A stretch of 7,987 nucleotides of DNA from an uncultured Oxalobacter sp. Lineage in GTDB: Bacteria; Pseudomonadota; Gammaproteobacteria; Burkholderiales; Burkholderiaceae_D. Within the stretch, counting starts at the first letter, position 1, and every line of letters begins with the position of its first letter. The position numbers were made by a program, and so were the translations under genes. The notes under the pieces are model-generated. The model did not search any database, had not been told where the DNA came from, and saw only the letters and a list, made by a program, of their open reading frames with translations. Of the stretch, positions 6,104 to 7,987 are shown one piece after another. Location: positions 1-7,987 of the forward strand of contig CAJKQK010000085.1 in assembly GCA_905202055.1 (NCBI GenBank), in the 5' to 3' direction.

Positions 6104-6271
6104 TTACTTGATCTTCGTTTCCTTATAAGGAACATGCTTTCTCGCTTTGGGATCGAACTTGACGATTTCAATCTTGTCAGGCGTTGTACGTTTATTCTTC
6201 GTAGTCGTATAAAAATGACCCGTACCTGCCGTCGATTCCAGCTTGATTTTCTCTCTACCAGCCTTAGCCAT
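6104..6271 (-). CDS. rpmG: 50S ribosomal protein L33
   Basis: A 55-residue protein starting MAKAGREKIKLESTAGTGHF and continuing with the family's YTTTKNKR and P31-DKIEIVKFDP blocks, then a basic end (ARKHVPYKETKIK). This is the standard L33 length and sequence. L33 sits near the E-site of the large subunit. It lacks the CxxC pairs of the zinc-binding form, so it is the zinc-independent (C-minus) version. AGAGG lies 9 bases before the ATG. It follows rpmB with a 22-base gap, the usual rpmB-rpmG operon, and ends at the bidirectional terminator. Any other open frame across this segment is a shadow. Confidence 0.97.
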   Translation of the reverse strand: MAKAGREKIKLESTAGTGHFYTTTKNKRTTPDKIEIVKFDPKARKHVPYKETKIK

Positions 6272-6293
6272 AACAAAAACCCTCTAAAAAAAC

Positions 6294-6530
6294 TTAAACC
6301 TTTTCACCACGAGCGCGCAAATCAGCCAGGACAGCATCGATACCCAGCTTGTCGATCACCCGCAACCCGGCATTCGAAACGCGCAGGGAAACCCAGCGGT
6401 TTTCCGATTCGACAAAAAAACGGCGGTAATGCAAATTCGGCATAAAACGGCGTCTCGTCTTATTATTGGCATGAGAAACCTTGTTACCCGACATCGGCTT
6501 CTTACCTGTAATCTGGCAAACACGAGCCAT
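6294..6530 (-). CDS. rpmB: 50S ribosomal protein L28
   Basis: The 78-residue protein begins MARVCQITGKKPMSGNKVSH, followed by N22-N-K-T-R-R-R-F, N32-L-H-Y-R-R-F-F and a C-terminal L70-A-D-L-R-A-R-G-E-K-V helix, all typical of L28, a late-assembly large-subunit protein. Only one cysteine is present, so it is the zinc-independent form, like its L33 partner. The ATG at 6530 is certain: TGGAGG sits seven bases upstream, and extending the frame further upstream would add a Phe-rich stretch with no homology to L28. It is the first gene of the rpmB-rpmG operon. Confidence 0.98.
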   Translation of the reverse strand: MARVCQITGKKPMSGNKVSHANNKTRRRFMPNLHYRRFFVESENRWVSLRVSNAGLRVIDKLGIDAVLADLRARGEKV

Positions 6531-6594
6531 GAAAAAACCTCCAGACAAAAACAGAACAGAAAACAAAAAACAAAACAAAAAAACGGAAGCCCGA

Positions 6595-6624
6595 ATTTTA
6601 CCGCAAAACGAAAAGAAAACACAA
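6595..6624 (-). promoter_or_regulatory. Probable sigma-70 promoter of rpmB-rpmG
   Basis: On the minus strand, TTGTGT (6619-6624) and TAAAAT (6595-6600) are separated by 18 bases, a good match to -35/-10 elements. Transcription would start near 6588, giving a leader of about 58 bases ahead of rpmB that is extremely T-rich on the coding strand. Confidence 0.6.
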
Positions 6625-6764
6625 GAAAAAACAAGCACTTGTTAATATTTATTGTGTCGTGGTATTTTATTTGGCGTTACAATCAGGGCGCGATACTCTT
6701 CAATTCCCTGTTTTTGCAGGGGGTTTTACCGGAACGGGTAGAAACAAGGGGGGGGGTACGCTGA

Positions 6765-6791
6765 CCTGAAAATCAGTCCTTGCGTTTCAGG
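6765..6791 (-). repeat. Inverted repeat straddling the hpnC stop codon
   Basis: CCTGAAA (6765-6771) and TTTCAGG (6785-6791) are perfect 7-base arms around the last codons and stop of hpnC (loop 13 bases). No T-run follows on the minus strand, only the C-rich complement of a G9 tract, so this is at best a 3'-end stabilising hairpin. Confidence 0.35.
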
Positions 6792-7588
6792 CATTGCCAG
6801 ATAATGCTCAGCCAGTCGCCCCCCTGAAGAAGAGGGCGCTTGTTGAATATATCGTAACCGGCCATTTCAATACGGTCCAGAATACGCAAGCCACCCTGGA
6901 CGACCAGTCTCAACTCCCATCCGATCCGGCCCGGCAACCTGCTGGCCAGAGGCGCACCGGAGAGCATCAGTTTACGGGTACGCCCGATTTCAAACTGCAT
7001 GAGGGAACGCCAGTTGTCAGACAGCTCGCCAGCGTCGATATCGGCAGTCGTGACATTGAAACGGGCCAACTCTTCAAGAGGCAGATAAACCCGGCCTTTT
7101 TTCCAGTCGATGGCCACGTCCTGCCAGAAATTGATGAGCTGGAGGGACGTACAAATGGCATCCGACATCCGCCTGTTTTCTTCTGTCGCCGCCTCATAAA
7201 GATGCAGCATCAGCAAGCCGACAGGATTGGCGGAAAGACGGCAATAATCCAGCAAATCATCGTAAGTGTCGTAGCGTTTCGTGGAAATGTCCTGTATGAA
7301 GGCAGCCAGCAGATTCCTGAATGGCGCAAGAGGCAGCCGGAATTCCCTGATGACCTGTTTCAGGTCGATGAAAAGCTTGCTGTCAGGTTGTCCGTTCCGC
7401 TCGATGGTATCGAGTTCGGCAATGTATCCTGAAAGGGAAGCCAGCCTTTCTTCAGGGCGAAAATCTCCTTCGTCGGCAATGTCGTCCGCCGAACGGGCAA
7501 AGGCGTAAATCACTTCAACCGGCTTGCGCAAGCGTGACGGCAGGAGGAAGGACGCGACCGGAAAATTCTCGTAATGTTCGACTGCCAT
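6773..7588 (-). CDS. hpnC: Squalene synthase HpnC-type (trans-isoprenyl diphosphate synthase family)
   Basis: The 271-residue protein starts MAVEHYENFPVASFLLPSRL, the characteristic HpnC opening, and has the two aspartate-rich motifs of squalene/phytoene synthases: S34-A-D-D-I-A-D-E-G-D (34-42) and N153-F-W-Q-D-V-A-I-D-W-K-K-G-R-V-Y-L-P (153-170), with Y116-C-R-L-S-A-N-P-V-G between them. In the hopanoid pathway HpnD makes presqualene diphosphate from two farnesyl diphosphates, HpnC converts it to hydroxysqualene and HpnE reduces that to squalene. The ATG at 7588 is preferred to a TTG at 7627, since the extra 13 residues do not fit the family and AGGGT lies about seven bases before the ATG. 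No hpnD, hpnE or shc is in view, so it is separated from the usual partners at least on this side. Confidence 0.92.
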   Translation of the reverse strand: MAVEHYENFPVASFLLPSRLRKPVEVIYAFARSADDIADEGDFRPEERLASLSGYIAELDTIERNGQPDSKLFIDLKQVIREFRLPLAPFRNLLAAFIQDISTKRYDTYDDLLDYCRLSANPVGLLMLHLYEAATEENRRMSDAICTSLQLINFWQDVAIDWKKGRVYLPLEELARFNVTTADIDAGELSDNWRSLMQFEIGRTRKLMLSGAPLASRLPGRIGWELRLVVQGGLRILDRIEMAGYDIFNKRPLLQGGDWLSIIWQCLKRKD

Positions 7589-7659
7589 TGAAGACCCTGA
7601 CTGTTGAAAGCGGTAATGGTAAAACAAAAATGCCTGTTTTCAATCTTTCAGTCATGAAA

Positions 7660-7683
7660 CTTGATTTAATTAACAAAATCAAG
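7660..7683. repeat. Perfect inverted repeat upstream of hpnC
   Basis: CTTGATTT and AAATCAAG form perfect 8-base arms with an 8-base AT-rich spacer, 72-95 bases upstream of the hpnC start. Spacing and symmetry suit a dimeric regulator's operator. It is not a standard FNR box, because TTGAT and ATCAA are 12 rather than 4 bases apart. It could also form a weak leader hairpin. Confidence 0.45.
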
Positions 7684-7864
7684 GTCTTCCGAAATAATGA
7701 TGCATGTTTTTGCGAAAGGATCAAAATCGATACTTTTCAATCGTTTGGATAGTTTATTTAAATGAAAATCTTGAAAAAAAGGCGTGCCTGAAAACAACAC
7801 GAAATGAGGATGGATAACGAAGGATCGCCTGGTTTCCCGGTTTCGGTGGACAGAAAAGTCACGT

Positions 7865-7891
7865 AAAAAAAGCCGGACAGGCCGGCCTTTT
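7865..7891 (-). terminator. Rho-independent terminator of the gene entering from the right edge
   Basis: GCCGG (7872-7876) and CCGGC (7882-7886) pair around a five-base loop; on the minus strand the stem is followed by seven T residues (A-run at 7865-7871), 15 bases after a stop codon. T residues on the other side (7888-7891) mean some bidirectional activity is possible. Confidence 0.75.
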
Positions 7892-7905
7892 CAATTGGAA
7901 ACCGC

Positions 7906-7987
7906 TTAATGCAAGGTAGGCGGTACGGCGTTCGTGTCAATAGGCGAACACATTTTCTGCAATGCCCTGATATCTTTGGCCGCTTCT
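7906..7987 (-). CDS. C-terminal end of a gene entering from the right edge (partial)
   Basis: The minus-strand frame ending in TAA at 7906-7908 encodes the last 26 residues, EAAKDIRALQKMC then SPIDTNAVPPTLH. Codon usage resembles the surrounding genes, and the stop is followed directly by a terminator, so coding is likely. An amphipathic helix followed by a Pro-rich tail is visible. The fragment is too short to name a family; the gene start is outside the window. Confidence 0.65.
   Translation of the reverse strand, partial: EAAKDIRALQKMCSPIDTNAVPPTLH

Larger units (their letters stand above)
7589..7905. other. Intergenic region upstream of hpnC
   Basis: About 317 bases without a supported gene. 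It is AT-rich near hpnC (7620-7790) and contains the 24-base inverted repeat at 7660-7683 and a terminator at 7865-7891. A 20-codon open frame (7804-7866, +) ends exactly at the terminator stem but has no convincing ribosome site. I cannot identify the hpnC promoter with confidence. Confidence 0.6.

Noticed and set aside
6706..6721. CCCTG-TTTTTG-CAGGG hairpin between rpmB and hpnC
   Set aside because: The stem is only 5 bp with no T-run on the minus strand after hpnC, so I do not call it a terminator.
6794..7432. Plus-strand open frame (about 212 codons) opposite hpnC
   Set aside because: Antisense shadow of hpnC, with no ribosome site and no recognisable protein features.
7804..7866. Twenty-codon mini-ORF ending at the terminator upstream of hpnC
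   Set aside because: No good ribosome site, no recognisable peptide, and a frame this short is expected by chance.
1..7987. Defence system, prophage, integron, CRISPR or biosynthetic cluster
   Set aside because: No nuclease, helicase, toxin-antitoxin pair, integrase, transposase, direct-repeat array or cluster of biosynthetic enzymes is visible; the identified genes are housekeeping or isolated metabolic genes.

Overview
The window looks like a chromosomal stretch of a betaproteobacterium, most likely Burkholderiales/Oxalobacteraceae and perhaps Oxalobacter-like. This is inferred from moderate GC, compact genes, an HpnC-type squalene synthase, a zinc-free L28/L33 ribosomal pair and typical proteobacterial hairpin/T-run terminators; no marker settles the species. 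I see no tRNA, rRNA, CRISPR array, insertion sequence, integrase or phage gene. This is mostly housekeeping and metabolic sequence with a few less ordinary small genes.

Left part (1-1440, + strand): a possible 19-codon tail of an upstream gene, then an exported Sel1-repeat protein whose 5' part is strikingly AT-rich, then a TfoX N-terminal-domain protein.

Middle (1601-4067, - strand): an RmlC/RfbC-like cupin lies downstream of, and overlaps by 29 bases, a small unrecognised ORF. The cupin keeps the scaffold and the His/Asp pair but has lost the usual catalytic tyrosine and several substrate-binding residues. Next come a fumarylacetoacetate-hydrolase-family enzyme with a clear terminator and a family-6 uracil/hypoxanthine-type DNA glycosylase.

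Centre right (4260-6025, + strand): two consecutive small proteins that appear to be divergent paralogues of each other, closed by a strong terminator, then an iron-containing alcohol dehydrogenase. A bidirectional terminator (6046-6076) separates this from the convergent rpmB-rpmG operon.

Right part (6104-7987, - strand): rpmG and rpmB (rpmG is only 55 codons), a probable rpmB promoter with a U-rich leader, a lone hpnC with an upstream perfect inverted repeat, and the last 26 codons of a further gene that enters from the right edge and ends at its own terminator.

The genes do not form one pathway. The points most worth following up are the degenerate RmlC-like protein with its overlapping small partner, and the tandem small paralogues. 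I did not find convincing evidence of a new multi-gene system.
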